Shown piece by piece: positions 43,603 through 51,795 of a stretch of DNA of 64,000 nucleotides. How positions within the stretch are numbered: position 1 is the stretch's first letter; each line of letters begins with the position of its first letter. The DNA is from Halarchaeum nitratireducens (lineage in GTDB: Archaea > Halobacteriota > Halobacteria > Halobacteriales > Halobacteriaceae): NCBI RefSeq assembly GCF_014647155.1, contig NZ_BMOQ01000002.1:62001-126000 (forward strand), read 5' to 3'. Below the pieces are notes generated by a model. The model saw only the letters and a list, made by a program, of their open reading frames with translations, searched no databases and was not told the origin of the DNA. Both the position numbers and the translations under genes were made by a program.

Positions 43603-44781
43603 ATGAAGCTCGCTACGATCGGCGTCGGGAACGCCGGCAGCAAGATCGTGGACCGAATGCTGGAGTTCGAGTCCCGTACCGACCGGAACCTCTGTCGTCA
43701 CGTGCACGCGATCAACACGGCGCGCACGGACCTGGCGAAGCCAGACTACATCCCCGAGGAGCGCCGCGTCCTGATCGGCGACACGAACCAGAAGGCAAAG
43801 GGCCACGGCGTCGGCGGCGACGTCGAAATCGGCGCCGAAGTAGCGAAGGCGGACCTCGACGAGATCCGGCGGGCGTTCGACGACGTCGAGATCCACACGG
43901 TCGACGCGATCCTCGTCGTCGCGGGTCTCGGTGGCGGGTCGGGCAGCGGCGGCGGTCCCGTCGTCATCGACGCGCTCCAGGAGATGTACGACGAGCCGGT
44001 GTACGCACTCGGCGTCCTCCCCGGCGAGTACGAGGGCGGCCGCCCGGCGCTGAACGCCGCGCGCTCGCTCCAGTCGTTCGTCTCGAAGGTGGACAACTTC
44101 ATCGGCTTCGACAACGACGCGTGGCGGGCCCGCGAGCAGACCATCGAAGAGGGATACGAGCAGATGAACCGCGAGCTCGCGGCGCGCCTCGTCACCCTCC
44201 TCGCGGCCGGCGAGACGGACGACTCGGACGTCGCGGAGAACGCGATGGACTCGAGCGACATCATCCGCACGCTCGACACGGGTGGCGTCTCCTCGATCGG
44301 CTACGCCGCGACGCAGGTCGAGGACACCTCCGAGGGCCTCCTCGATCGCTGGAGCTCCGACTCCCAGCGCGTCAACCGCGACGACGGGAGCCAGGCGACG
44401 AAGATCAAGGGGCTCGTCCGGCGCGCCGTCAACTCCCGGCTGACCCTCCCCGGCGAGGTGTCGAGCGCGGACCGCGCGCTCGCCGTCATCTCCGGGCCGC
44501 CGAGCGAGTTCTCCCGGAAGGGCATCGAGAGCGCGCGCCAGTGGCTCGAACAGGAGGCCGATACGGTCGAGGTGCTCGTGGGCGACGACCCGCGCGAGAA
44601 CTCGCCGCGCCTCTCCGCCGCCGTCCTCCTCTCGAACGTCACGGAGGCGCCGCGGATCGACCAGATCCAGAACCAGGCGGTCGACGCCCAGGAGAAGATC
44701 GCCGAACAGGAGGCCGTACGCGAGGAGCAGATCAACGACCTGATCACGGACGACAACAACGACCTCGACCCCGTCGTCTAG
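43603..44781 (+). CDS. cetZ: CetZ-type tubulin-like protein
   Basis: This 392-residue protein belongs to the CetZ family of the FtsZ/tubulin superfamily. In Haloferax, CetZ proteins control cell shape and motility. GTP-binding features are GVGNAGSK at 7-14, and the tubulin signature GGGSGSGGG at 110-118, which holds the phosphates. The T7 catalytic loop NAMDSSD (213-219) keeps both acidic residues. The C-terminal tail is acidic with DDNNDLDPVV. A second cetZ follows 3 bp later, so they are probably co-expressed. Confidence 0.9.
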   Translation: MKLATIGVGNAGSKIVDRMLEFESRTDRNLCRHVHAINTARTDLAKPDYIPEERRVLIGDTNQKAKGHGVGGDVEIGAEVAKADLDEIRRAFDDVEIHTVDAILVVAGLGGGSGSGGGPVVIDALQEMYDEPVYALGVLPGEYEGGRPALNAARSLQSFVSKVDNFIGFDNDAWRAREQTIEEGYEQMNRELAARLVTLLAAGETDDSDVAENAMDSSDIIRTLDTGGVSSIGYAATQVEDTSEGLLDRWSSDSQRVNRDDGSQATKIKGLVRRAVNSRLTLPGEVSSADRALAVISGPPSEFSRKGIESARQWLEQEADTVEVLVGDDPRENSPRLSAAVLLSNVTEAPRIDQIQNQAVDAQEKIAEQEAVREEQINDLITDDNNDLDPVV

Positions 44782-44784
44782 TCG

Positions 44785-46056
44785 ATGAAGCTCGCACTCG
44801 TCGGCGTCGGCGCGGTCGGGAGTCGGATGGTCGATCGGATCCTCGAAGTCGAGGCTGACACCGGTCGGGCCTTCACCCGCGGGAACGCCCTCGTCTGCGA
44901 CATCGCCCGAACGCCCGCGGACGGGTTCGACGCCGTCCCCGAGGACCAGCGCGTCCTCCTCGGCGACACCCACGAGCGCGTCACCGCCGAGGGCGTCGAG
45001 GGCGACCTCGAACTCGCCGCCGACGTCGCGGGGGCCGATCTCCCCGAGTTCCGACGCGCGCTCGACTCGCTCGCCATCCACGAGTCGGACGGCGTGCTCC
45101 TCGTCGCGGACCTCGGGAGCGCGACCGGGAGCGGTGCCGGGTCGGTCCTCGTCGAGGAGCTACAGGGGCTGTACGACGAACCGCTCTACGTCCTCGGCGC
45201 GCTCCCGGCCGACGACGACGGCGGGACGGCGGCGCTGAACGCCGCGCGCGCGCTCCGCTCGGTCGTGCCGACCGCCGACAGCACGCTCGCCTTCGACCGC
45301 GAGACGTGGCCGGGCGATCCCGAGCGCGACGACGACCCGGAGATCCGCGCGCTGGCGACGCGCGTCGCCACGCTGTTCGCCGCCGGCGAACTCGACTCGC
45401 CGGTCGTCGCGGAGAACGCGATGGACTCGAGCGACCTCATCCGCACGCTCGAACCCGGTGGCGTCTCCTCGATCGGCTACGCCTCGACGGACGTCGAACC
45501 GGACGAGCGCGGCTTCCTCGGTCGCCTGTTGGCGTGGTTCAGTCGGAGCACCGACGACGACGAGGCGACGGACGCCGCGAAGGTGAAGTCGCTCGTCCAA
45601 CGCGCCGCGAACACGCGCCTCACGATCCCCTGTGAGGTGTCGAGCGCGGAGCGCGCGCTCGTCGTGCTCTCGGGGCCGCCGAGCGAACTCTCGCGGCGCG
45701 GCTTCGAGAGCGCGCGCCAGTGGCTCGAAGCCGAGGCCGACACCGTCGAGATCCTCGCCGGCGACGACCCGCGCCCGCGGTCCTCGACGCTCGAAGCCGT
45801 CGTCATCTTCTCGAACGTCACGGACGTGCCACGGATCGACACCCTCCAACGGCGCGCGCTCGACGTGCAGGCGGCACGCGAGGGCGAACCCGCATCGGAC
45901 GACGACGCGGACGATGCGCGCGCTGACGCCGCGAGCGAGACGCGCGACGCCGACGGGGTGGACGCCGCCGATTCGGACTCGGGGGCGGGCGACGCGAGCG
46001 ACGACGCGCCGCTGATCGAGGACGCGGAGGCGGTGGCGGACGACGCGAGCGAGTAG
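44785..46056 (+). CDS. divergent CetZ paralogue with altered GTP loop
   Basis: This 423-residue protein is clearly related to its upstream neighbour over its whole length (about half the core residues by eye). The glycine loop that should read GGGTGSG is LGSATGSGAG at 110-119, so the triple glycine is gone. The T1 loop is GVGAVGSR. The T7 loop NAMDSSD (211-217) is intact. A long Asp/Ala-rich C-terminal tail of about 60 residues replaces the neighbour's short tail. It may be a regulatory or non-hydrolysing partner of the first CetZ. It starts 3 bp after the first cetZ stop. Confidence 0.85.
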   Translation: MKLALVGVGAVGSRMVDRILEVEADTGRAFTRGNALVCDIARTPADGFDAVPEDQRVLLGDTHERVTAEGVEGDLELAADVAGADLPEFRRALDSLAIHESDGVLLVADLGSATGSGAGSVLVEELQGLYDEPLYVLGALPADDDGGTAALNAARALRSVVPTADSTLAFDRETWPGDPERDDDPEIRALATRVATLFAAGELDSPVVAENAMDSSDLIRTLEPGGVSSIGYASTDVEPDERGFLGRLLAWFSRSTDDDEATDAAKVKSLVQRAANTRLTIPCEVSSAERALVVLSGPPSELSRRGFESARQWLEAEADTVEILAGDDPRPRSSTLEAVVIFSNVTDVPRIDTLQRRALDVQAAREGEPASDDDADDARADAASETRDADGVDAADSDSGAGDASDDAPLIEDAEAVADDASE

Positions 46057-46087
46057 CGAGCGCGGTCCGCGCGCCGTGCGGCGCGGC

Positions 46088-46831
46088 CTATCGCCGCGGC
46101 CGTGACTGTTCCTGTGGCCGGACGACGTCGGCCAGTCGCACCAGCAGGCCGAGCGCCCATCCGACCGGGACGGCGAGCCCGAACCACATGCCGACGAACG
46201 CGAAGCCGGCGAGGTCGAAGCGCGCCCTGATCGTCGCCGCGAGTCCCGCGACGCCGAGGACGTTATCAAGGAGCCACGCGGCCAGCGACGTGCTCCCGGG
46301 GAGGACGACGGTCCCGAGCGTCGGCGAGAAGAGCGCGGCCGTCACGGGCGGGAGGAAGACGGCCGCGACGCCGAAGGGGTAGGCGAAGACGAGCGTCAGG
46401 GCTCGTGAGCGGTGGCTCGCGAACGCCCAGCAGAGCCCGACGGAGACGGTGGCGACGACGCTCGCGGCGAGGACGGCGCGGAACCCGGCGGTCGGTAGGC
46501 GGTCCCACGCGAGCGCGCTCAAGCCGCCCCAGACGAGCGCGACGACGCCGACGATCACGAGGACGCCCAGTCCGGCGACGATCCGGTCGAGTCGGTGTGC
46601 GACGTAGCGGATCCAGAACCCGAGGAGGACGAACGGATAGCTCGCGGCGATCAGGAGGACGCCCGCGGCGCTCCAACACCAGAAGGCGATCCGCTTCGCC
46701 GTGCCCTCGGGTCGCCACCCGCGGGCCGCGTACTCGTCCGTCGGACGATCGAAGACGAGATCGAGCCACGCCCCGAGCAGTCGCACGAGGTCGACTTTCA
46801 CCGCGGCGAGGAGGTCCGATGACGTTCCCAT
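46088..46831 (-). CDS. multi-pass membrane protein, unknown function
   Basis: This 247-residue protein has about six hydrophobic segments from about residue 45 onward, after a short soluble N-terminus with many charges (MGTSSDLLAAVKVDLVRLLG). I do not recognise a family. It converges with the cetZ pair, with 31 bp between the stops, and the Arg-rich tail (EQSRPRR) lies in the cytoplasm by the positive-inside rule. It may be linked to the next gene at 46893, on the same strand. Confidence 0.65.
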   Translation of the reverse strand: MGTSSDLLAAVKVDLVRLLGAWLDLVFDRPTDEYAARGWRPEGTAKRIAFWCWSAAGVLLIAASYPFVLLGFWIRYVAHRLDRIVAGLGVLVIVGVVALVWGGLSALAWDRLPTAGFRAVLAASVVATVSVGLCWAFASHRSRALTLVFAYPFGVAAVFLPPVTAALFSPTLGTVVLPGSTSLAAWLLDNVLGVAGLAATIRARFDLAGFAFVGMWFGLAVPVGWALGLLVRLADVVRPQEQSRPRR

Positions 46832-46892
46832 CGTCCGCAGGTATCGCTGGGGACGCCATTACTCTCCCGACTCCGACGCGACGTGAGTCGGC

Positions 46893-47450
46893 TCAGCCGA
46901 GCAGCGCGCGCAGGCAGAAGACGACGCCGAGGAGTCCGGTCGTGAGCGATCCGACGAGCAGCGCGCTCGCGTTGACCACGGGGGAGTCGCTCCGATAGAG
47001 GCCGGCCGCGACCGAGCGGTCCGAGACGGGCGCGAACGGCCGGAGGACGAATCGACCGTCGCCTTGCGCCCCGCCGTCGACGGCGATGTGGACGAGCCAC
47101 GACCCGCCGACCGTCCCGGCGACGCCGAGCGCGATCGTCCCCCACGTCGCCGCCCCGATCGCCGTGTCGACGACCGTTCGGACCTGCGTGCCCACGCCGA
47201 GGACGAGCAGGTAGCACACCGGTGCGAACGCGACGGGCGCGAGGACGCTGTGGAGGTAGCCGCGGCGCCGCGTCCCCGTGAGCGATTCGAGCGCGTTCGG
47301 GAGCGGCGCGCAACAGGCCCCGAGCGCGAGACAGCCGACGAGTGCCGCCCCGATGGTCAGCGTCGGCGCGATCAGGTCCGCCCCGAGGAGCACGATCCCC
47401 ACGCTGGCGATCACCGTCAATACGACACCGAGGTGTCCGCGCGTCTCCAT
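46893..47450 (-). CDS. membrane protein, possibly DUF457/YdjM-like
   Basis: This 185-residue protein has about five hydrophobic segments. The motif TRRRGYLHSVLAP (about 59-71) and the later SWLVHIAVD resemble the His-containing motifs of the DUF457 membrane-bound hydrolase family. The usual Asp residues before the first motif appear to be changed (LPNALESL). It might be a degenerate member. TATA-like acttaag lies about 30 nt upstream of the ATG at 47450. The assignment is uncertain. Confidence 0.55.
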   Translation of the reverse strand: METRGHLGVVLTVIASVGIVLLGADLIAPTLTIGAALVGCLALGACCAPLPNALESLTGTRRRGYLHSVLAPVAFAPVCYLLVLGVGTQVRTVVDTAIGAATWGTIALGVAGTVGGSWLVHIAVDGGAQGDGRFVLRPFAPVSDRSVAAGLYRSDSPVVNASALLVGSLTTGLLGVVFCLRALLG

Positions 47451-47459
47451 TCACCCCGA

Positions 47460-47852
47460 TTTCGACGTTCGAGGACTTAAGCGCCCGGGCATCGTCGGAC
47501 GCCCGTCTTGCCGTTCGACACTCGACCGGCCCGACGCGCTGCCAGTGGGAGCGACCACCCACCGTCGTCCGCTGTCGACCGTCCACCCGGTCCGATAACA
47601 GATACGCGAGTGAACTATTTCTACACCTAGTAGGAAAGTTGTGATATCCGATCGATCTTCACCGAGCGGCACTTAATCGGGTTCGGTGGTCGCGGCGATC
47701 GCGCCTTTGGTCGACCACGGCATGCATTGCGCGCCGAGAGGCCTTCTTTCGGGACGCCCCGTCTTACCGCGTGATCTAGTCGCGATCTGCGAACTCGGAC
47801 GCGGATCGAGATGCGGGTCTTATATCTCGAAATATATAGAGAACAGAATATA
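47460..47852. other. intergenic region before the aldehyde dehydrogenase
   Basis: The stretch between the divergent genes at 47450 and 47946 holds the promoter of the leftward gene and a long AT-rich segment (47640-47660 and 47815-47855). No open frame with coding character, tRNA or repeat unit was seen in it. Confidence 0.45.
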
Positions 47853-47877
47853 GTTTCGCATTACTCGTCTGCGAAAC
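47853..47877. promoter_or_regulatory. inverted repeat upstream of the aldehyde dehydrogenase promoter
   Basis: A perfect 8-bp inverted repeat (gtttcgca / tgcgaaac) with a 9-nt spacer lies about 35-55 nt upstream of the TATA element of the next gene (cctatatact, about 47911-47920). It has the shape of a dimeric regulator site, or of an upstream activator site. Confidence 0.4.
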
Positions 47878-47910
47878 CGCGGCCGAAACGTGTGCCCTTC
47901 GTTGACGCGA

Positions 47911-47920
47911 ACCTATATAC
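47911..47920 (+). promoter_or_regulatory. TATA box of the aldehyde dehydrogenase gene
   Basis: The AT-rich tatatact core lies about 28-30 nt before the ATG at 47946, so the transcript should be leaderless or nearly so. Confidence 0.6.
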
Positions 47921-47945
47921 TCGTGCTGACCGTATCGCCGTCGGC

Positions 47946-49433
47946 ATGGACCCAGCGATCTCGGAGCGCGAGTGGTCACGACAGTACATCGACGGGGAGT
48001 GGACGGCGGCGTCGGATGGCGGGACGCTCGCCGTCGAGAACCCCTCGACGCGAGAACACCTCTTCGACGTCCCCGCGTCGACGGAAGCGGACGTCGAGGC
48101 CGCGTACGAGGCGGCCGCGGCGGCGCAACCCGAGTGGGAGGCGGCGAGTCCCGGCCGCCGACAGCGCGTCGTCCTCGACGCGATGGACGCCCTCGAATCG
48201 TCGTTCGACGGCACCGTCGGTCTCCTCACGGCGGAAGGCGGGTCCTCGACCGCGAAGGCGAGCATCGAGACGGAGAACACGGTCGCGTCGCTGGGCGAGG
48301 CCGCGACGTTCCCGTCGCGAATGAAGGGCGAACACGCCGACTCGAACGTCCCGGCGAAGGAGAACATCGTCGAGCGGAAGCCCGAGGGGGTCGTCTCCGT
48401 CATCACGCCGTGGAACTTCCCGCTGGTGCTCACGACGCGCGCGGTCGCGCCCGCGATCGCCACGGGGAACGCCGTCGTACTCAAGCCCGCCTCCGAGACG
48501 CCGGTCACGGGCGGCCTGCTCGTCGCCGCGCTGTTCGAGGCCGCGGGTCTCCCCGACGGCGTCCTGAACGTCGTCACGGGGCGCGGCTCCGCCATCGGCG
48601 ACCGGATGGCGGGCCACCCGGACGCGGACGTCGTCGCGTTCACGGGGAGCACGGCGGTCGGCCGCGAGGTCGCGGCGACGGCGGGACGGAACCTCGCGCT
48701 CCCCGCGATGGAGCTCGGCGGGAACAACGCGCACATCGTCGCCGGGGACGCGGACGTCGACGACGCCGTCGAGGCCGGGGCGTTCGGTTCGTTCATCCAC
48801 TCCGGGCAGATCTGCATCTCGATCAACCGCCACGTGGTCGTCGACGACGTCTACGACGAGTACGTCGAGAAGCTCGCGGGGATGGCCGAGCACGTCCCCA
48901 CCGGGAGCGCCCACGACCCGGAGACGATCGTCGGCCCGATCGTCAACGAGTCCCAGCGCGACTCCGTCCTCGGCTTCGTCGAGGACACGATCGACGCGGG
49001 CGCGACCCTCGAAGCCGGCGGCGGCGTCCACGACCTCGACGACGTCGCGGACTCGCTCGTCGTCGAACCGACCGTGCTCTCCGGCGTGACGAACGACATG
49101 CCGGCGGCGTGTAACGAACACTTCGGTCCCATCGCTCCCGTCATCCGCGCGAGCGACGTCGACGAGGCGGTCGAGATCGCCAACGACACCGACTACGGCC
49201 TCTCCGGCAGCGTCTACGCGGGCGACACCGGACGCGGGCGCGAGATCGCCAAGCGCGTCGAGACGGGGATGATCCACGTCAACGACCAGCCGATCAACGA
49301 GGAGCCGCACATGCCCTTCGGCGGCGTCGGTGCCTCCGGGATCGGTCGGTTCAACGCCGACGAGGTCATCCACGAGTTCACGCAGACGAAGTGGATGAGC
49401 GTCCAGCACGAACAGCGCGACTACGGGTTCTGA
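47946..49433 (+). CDS. NAD(P)-dependent aldehyde dehydrogenase
   Basis: This 495-residue enzyme oxidises an aldehyde to an acid. The catalytic Asn157 (TPWNFPL), Glu256 (MELGGNNA) and Cys290 (SGQICISINRH) are all in place. The NAD(P) loop FTGSTAVGREV is at about 232-242. It resembles bacterial benzaldehyde/vanillin-type dehydrogenases by the MELGGNNA pattern. A TATA box and an inverted repeat lie upstream. It may start the catabolic island. Confidence 0.92.
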   Translation: MDPAISEREWSRQYIDGEWTAASDGGTLAVENPSTREHLFDVPASTEADVEAAYEAAAAAQPEWEAASPGRRQRVVLDAMDALESSFDGTVGLLTAEGGSSTAKASIETENTVASLGEAATFPSRMKGEHADSNVPAKENIVERKPEGVVSVITPWNFPLVLTTRAVAPAIATGNAVVLKPASETPVTGGLLVAALFEAAGLPDGVLNVVTGRGSAIGDRMAGHPDADVVAFTGSTAVGREVAATAGRNLALPAMELGGNNAHIVAGDADVDDAVEAGAFGSFIHSGQICISINRHVVVDDVYDEYVEKLAGMAEHVPTGSAHDPETIVGPIVNESQRDSVLGFVEDTIDAGATLEAGGGVHDLDDVADSLVVEPTVLSGVTNDMPAACNEHFGPIAPVIRASDVDEAVEIANDTDYGLSGSVYAGDTGRGREIAKRVETGMIHVNDQPINEEPHMPFGGVGASGIGRFNADEVIHEFTQTKWMSVQHEQRDYGF

Positions 49434-49523
49434 GGACCGCCCCCGCGCCCCGCTATCGAAGAACGAGTCGCGCGCCGCCCGACACGCACGAATATTTATT
49501 ACTAATTGTGCGGTAGTACTGCC

Positions 49524-50054
49524 GTGACCAGATCCACGTACACGCACGTCACGATCGCTATCGACGACCTCGACGAGGCGGTCGACTTCTACGGCGGCGT
49601 TTTCGGGATGGAACCCGTCCCGACGCCGGACTGGGACCTCCCGGTGCAGTGGCTCGACTGCGGCGGCCTCCAGTTGCACCTCGTCGAGACCGACGCCGAC
49701 GCGCCGGCCTTTCACCACTTCGGCGTCCACGTCGACGACCTCGAAGGGGTGTACGCGGCGGTCGAGGCGCACTCCGCGGCCGCGTTCGACGACCTCGGTG
49801 TCACCGGGGGCGGTGACTGGGCCGACGGCGACCCGCCGGTCTACTACCTGCCGACGATCCGGACCGCTCAACTGTACGTCCGCGACCCGGCCGGGAACCT
49901 GATCGAGGTCAACGCCCCCGACGTCGACGCCCTCGATCGAACGGTCGTGCCGAACGTCGTCGAGCGCACCGACCTCGACCCACCGGTACCCGGCTCGGAC
50001 GCGAATCTCTACGGGTCGTTCGGCGTGGACCCGACGCGGCCGTTCACGGATTGA
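49524..50054 (+). CDS. VOC superfamily (glyoxalase-like) protein
   Basis: This 176-residue protein has the two paired beta-alpha-beta-beta-beta modules of the vicinal oxygen chelate fold. The first is YTHVTIAIDDLDEAVDFYGGVFGMEP and the second contains FHHFGVHVDDLEGVY and DPAGNLIEVNAPD. His and Glu residues in these could bind a metal. The GTG at 49524 fits the TATA-like atatttatta about 28 nt upstream. Such proteins include glyoxalases, extradiol dioxygenases and epimerases; the reaction is unknown. Its end overlaps the convergent dehydrogenase gene by 11 bp. Confidence 0.8.
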   Translation: MTRSTYTHVTIAIDDLDEAVDFYGGVFGMEPVPTPDWDLPVQWLDCGGLQLHLVETDADAPAFHHFGVHVDDLEGVYAAVEAHSAAAFDDLGVTGGGDWADGDPPVYYLPTIRTAQLYVRDPAGNLIEVNAPDVDALDRTVVPNVVERTDLDPPVPGSDANLYGSFGVDPTRPFTD

Positions 50055-51099
50055 GGACGACTTTGACGCCCGCGCGTTCGGCTTCGGCCGCGAACCCCGC
50101 TTCGTAGTCGGCCATGTCGAAGGCGGGGCCGACGACGGGCGAGAGGTCGACGCTCTCCGACAGCGCGAGCGCGCGTCGCCAGTCGGACTGTCGGCGTCCG
50201 TTTACCGTCCGGATCGACACCTCGTCGTTGAGCAGCGCCGTGAGCGCGACGGAGACGCGATCGTCATGAAAGACGCCGACCTGCACGATTTCGCCGCCGG
50301 GTCGAGTGCTCGACTCCGCCAGCCGAAACGCCGACTCGTGCCCCGAGGCCTCGACGAACACGTCGACGGGTCGATCGAGTGCTCCCTCCGTCGCGTTCCG
50401 CGTCGCCGTCGCGCCCATCTCGGCGGCGATCGGGAGCCGCGTCCCCTCGTCGATATCGGCCCCGATCATCACGATCTCGCTCGCGCCCGCCGCACGGGCC
50501 GCGAGCAGCGCGCTCAACCCCGCGGATCCCGGTCCCGCGATCGCCACCCGATCGCCCATCTCGAACGACGACGCCTCGACGGCGTGGACGCCGATCGCGA
50601 GCAGTTCGAGGAAGACGCCCTCGTCGAACGTGACGCTCCCGGGAAGCTCGTAGAGGTTCCGCGCGGGGACGACGACGTATTCGGCGAGCGCGCCCGGCGC
50701 GTCGACGTCGATCCCGATCGCCCGCCGGCCGTGTGGCGAGAACCCCGGTTTCTCCGTGCAGAGGTTCTGTCGCCCCTCGCGGCAGTTCCGACAGCGCCCG
50801 CAGGAGACGCGCGGCTCGACCGCGACGCGCTCACCGCCGGTCCAATCGACGACGTCTGCGCCGACGGCGTCGACGACGCCCGCGAACTCGTGGCCGAACA
50901 CCTGCGGGAGGTGGGACTCGTAACGGTGGTAGTACTCGTCCCAGCGGTAGAGCGGGGCCTCGACGCCGCCGTCGATTCCGACCGACCGAACGGCGATCCG
51001 AACCTCGTCCGCCCCCGGAGTCGGTATCGGCCGCTCTGCGAGCTTCATCCCCGGTTCGGCCGCGCGTTTCTCCAACACGGTCATCGACGCGTCTGTCAT
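50044..51099 (-). CDS. zinc-dependent alcohol/polyol dehydrogenase (MDR family)
   Basis: This 351-residue enzyme has the structural zinc site C100, C103, C106, C114 (CGRCRNCREGRQNLC). The catalytic zinc site has H70-E71 in FGHEFAG, but the usual Cys of the first motif is Asp (D43 in VGIDGGVE), as in the glucose dehydrogenase of Haloferax mediterranei. The Rossmann motif is AIAGPGSAGLSALLAARAAG. A sugar or polyol alcohol is a plausible substrate. A TATA-like cgataatcg supports the start at 51099; a second in-frame ATG lies 15 nt on. Confidence 0.85.
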   Translation of the reverse strand: MTDASMTVLEKRAAEPGMKLAERPIPTPGADEVRIAVRSVGIDGGVEAPLYRWDEYYHRYESHLPQVFGHEFAGVVDAVGADVVDWTGGERVAVEPRVSCGRCRNCREGRQNLCTEKPGFSPHGRRAIGIDVDAPGALAEYVVVPARNLYELPGSVTFDEGVFLELLAIGVHAVEASSFEMGDRVAIAGPGSAGLSALLAARAAGASEIVMIGADIDEGTRLPIAAEMGATATRNATEGALDRPVDVFVEASGHESAFRLAESSTRPGGEIVQVGVFHDDRVSVALTALLNDEVSIRTVNGRRQSDWRRALALSESVDLSPVVGPAFDMADYEAGFAAEAERAGVKVVLNP

Positions 51100-51245
51100 C
51101 GGTGCCGCCACGTTTCGAACGAACGATAATCGTGTTTTCGGGTAGAGTTCACGCATCACGTTTGGATGCGGGTTCGCGGCGTCTCGGTCGGGTCCCGGCG
51201 GTACGTGGCTGAGCGCTGCGGTCCGCCGCGTGCACACTCAATGCA

Positions 51246-51257
51246 GTGTGTTCACAC
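51246..51257. promoter_or_regulatory. short palindrome before the second VOC gene
   Basis: The sequence gtgtgttcacac is a 5-bp inverted repeat with a 2-nt centre, just upstream of the TATA-like atcacaaac (about 51260-51268) of the VOC gene. It may be an operator; this is a weak inference. Confidence 0.3.
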
Positions 51258-51297
51258 GGATCACAAACTTCTTCGCGCCGGTCGCCGTAGCGGTCGT

Positions 51298-51654
51298 ATG
51301 GACGTGCTCCACGTCGCCGTCGACGTCACCGATATCGAGACGGCCAGCGGGTTCTACGAGGACGCGCTCGGTCTCCGCTTCACTCGGGCGTTCACCGTCG
51401 AGGGGACGCACAACTACTGCGTCGGGGGCGAGGGACCGGCCGAGATCCAGTTCCGCGAGGTCGACGACCCCGTCGTTCCCGCGGGCATCAACCACCTCTC
51501 CGTCGGCGTCGACGACCTCGACGCGACCGTCGAGACGGCCGTCAGTGGGTGGGACGCGACGCTCGAACGGGAGCCGTTCGACATCGACGACGAGACGCGC
51601 GCGGCCTTCGTCACCGACCCCGAGGGGTACACCGTCGAACTGATCGAGCAGTAA
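51298..51654 (+). CDS. small VOC-family protein
   Basis: This 118-residue protein contains one VOC-type fold: VLHVAVDVTDIETASGFYEDALGLRF, INHLSVGVDDLDATVETA, and the end FVTDPEGYTVELIEQ typical of glyoxalase I-like proteins. The His and Glu positions suit a metal site. The ATG at 51298 is leaderless, with a TATA about 30 nt before. It is divergent from the dehydrogenase at 51099 and probably shares control with it. Confidence 0.85.
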   Translation: MDVLHVAVDVTDIETASGFYEDALGLRFTRAFTVEGTHNYCVGGEGPAEIQFREVDDPVVPAGINHLSVGVDDLDATVETAVSGWDATLEREPFDIDDETRAAFVTDPEGYTVELIEQ

Positions 51655-51795
51655 CGCGTCCGCTACGGGCATCGGGTGCCCCTCGTTTCTCACCCCCACG
51701 CTCCCGCTTCGATCCGCGCGTCACGTCGTCGCCGACTCGGGGTCGCGTGCGCGTGCGGCGTTCGCCCCCGGTCCCGTCGCGCCCGCGCCGACCGC

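Noticed and set aside
47811-47945. In-frame N-terminal extension of the aldehyde dehydrogenase from 47811
   Set aside because: It crosses the AT-rich promoter, the inverted repeat and the TATA box, and its residues do not resemble the family.
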